From Clostridia bacterium (GTDB taxonomy: Bacteria > Bacillota > Clostridia > Acetivibrionales > DSM-2933): a DNA stretch of 64,000 bases. Position numbers and translations under genes: made by a program. The notes below the pieces were generated by a model, which worked only from the letters and a program-made list of their open reading frames with translations, did no database searches and had not been told where the DNA came from. Every line of letters starts with the position of its first letter. The stretch's first letter is position 1. Shown piece by piece: positions 63,362-64,000 of this stretch. The stretch lies in assembly GCA_026418275.1 (NCBI GenBank), contig JAOABQ010000070.1, forward strand, positions 186,001-250,000, given 5' to 3'.

Positions 63362-64000
63362 TTATCTCACCTTAGCTAAAAGCGACTCTAGCTTGCTTCT
63401 GGTTAAAATTTCGTGGGTTACAAACTTCCCATGATAGAAAACACTATAGTTTGCAAAAGGTACAGGCAAGTTTTGTGCCTCTTCCTTTGTCTTTATATTG
63501 ATTGCCTTCAGCGGAATCCGGTGGTCCTCAGCGAACCTTTTTGCTTCTTCAATATAGAGGCAGGTGTAAGGGCATTGTGCAGTGTAGTAAACGGTTAATC
63601 CCTCTTTATTCTCACATTGAGCTTTTTTAGCGCAATCCTTGATCAAGGGCATGGGCGCATCCTTAAACTTTTTTACCAAAAGCTCAAAGTAAGGAGATGC
63701 AGCATCACAAACTTCAAATCCCCTTTGTATAAAAAAACGCTTATCGGATAAAAAGGGTTTTTTACTCTTACCTACCAGTACAACAATACCATTTTTATTT
63801 TTTGCATCTTTCACACACTCTTCAAATAATGCATTTCCATAACCTTTTCCCTTAAAACTTCCGGAAACCCAAAAACAGCTTATAAACAAATACCCAGGTG
63901 CTTCAATTGGACACCATGCATTTTCGGAAGGAACATATTCGATAAAAACCTTTCCCCGGACATTGAGTTTCTTAAAGACATGGCCGTCATTAAAGCGCTC
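63362..64000 (-). CDS. GNAT acetyltransferase with YoaP-like C-terminal domain (runs off window)
   Basis: 212 codons visible; the frame stays open to base 64000, so the N-terminus is outside the window. The GNAT core shows in FISCFWVSGSFKGKGYGNALFEECV (acetyl-CoA P-loop) and the following KPFLSDKRFFIQRGFEVCD. The last ~70 residues carry YYTAQCPYTCLYIEEAKRFAE and FANYSVFYHGKFVTHEILT, the YoaP domain with a CxxxC motif (Cys-Pro-Tyr-Thr-Cys). Substrate unknown. Convergent with nothing; ends at its own terminator. Confidence 0.82.
   Translation of the reverse strand, partial: ERFNDGHVFKKLNVRGKVFIEYVPSENAWCPIEAPGYLFISCFWVSGSFKGKGYGNALFEECVKDAKNKNGIVVLVGKSKKPFLSDKRFFIQRGFEVCDAASPYFELLVKKFKDAPMPLIKDCAKKAQCENKEGLTVYYTAQCPYTCLYIEEAKRFAEDHRIPLKAINIKTKEEAQNLPVPFANYSVFYHGKFVTHEILTRSKLESLLAKVR

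Overview
This looks like a window from a low-GC, anaerobic, spore-forming Clostridia chromosome. Pointers are a single-chain pyruvate:ferredoxin oxidoreductase, CotF-type spore coat genes, a DUF3787 small protein, a GHKL/LytTR two-component pair, strong GGAGG ribosome sites with frequent GTG/TTG starts, and many oxygen-sensitive radical SAM enzymes. I cannot name the species from sequence alone.

Left third (1-22,640, all minus strand): one long, tightly packed biosynthetic operon running from right to left and leaving the window at base 1. It opens with a 2-deoxy-scyllo-inosose synthase. It also carries two BtrR/AHBA-type PLP aminotransferases, a zinc dehydrogenase and a GT4 glycosyltransferase, which together are the 2-deoxystreptamine/pseudodisaccharide toolkit of aminoglycosides. 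Interleaved are a type II fatty-acid/polyketide set (ketosynthase, chain-length-factor-like partner, acyl carrier protein), an acyl-ACP reductase fused to a degenerate class III aminotransferase, two intact class III aminotransferases, an SDR, a TylF-type methyltransferase, three B12-binding radical SAM proteins and three further radical SAM proteins. I infer an aminocyclitol carrying a reduced acyl or alkyl-amine arm, made without O2. I know of no described product with this gene content. This is the main candidate for an undescribed system.

22.6-27.7 kb: a GHKL sensor kinase/LytTR regulator pair and an ABC-2 transporter, all in the same direction as the cluster and plausible partners for its control and export. 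A ~97-bp palindromic MITE-like element occurs three times: once inside the operon, and twice in opposite orientation on either side of the kinase/regulator pair.

28-42 kb: a LysM/beta-propeller protein, a lipoprotein beta-carbonic anhydrase, a small spore-protein island (four genes, one a 58-codon TTG-start gene), a surface-glycan operon (GT-C transferase, GtrA, FAD oxidoreductase), PFOR, a DUF3787 gene, a second GT-C protein and a CBO0543-type membrane protein.

42-57 kb: a chemoreceptor, assorted small membrane proteins and regulators (TetR, XRE, PadR-DUF4180) with clear palindromic operators, a CPBP protease, an erythromycin-esterase-family enzyme, an FeS membrane protein, and several gene remnants. 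Right end: a DUF255/YyaL gene broken by a short insertion at its CxxC motif, a YihY/BrkB protein with a probable CTG start, a three-gene ABC-2 exporter, and a GNAT/YoaP gene cut by the window edge.
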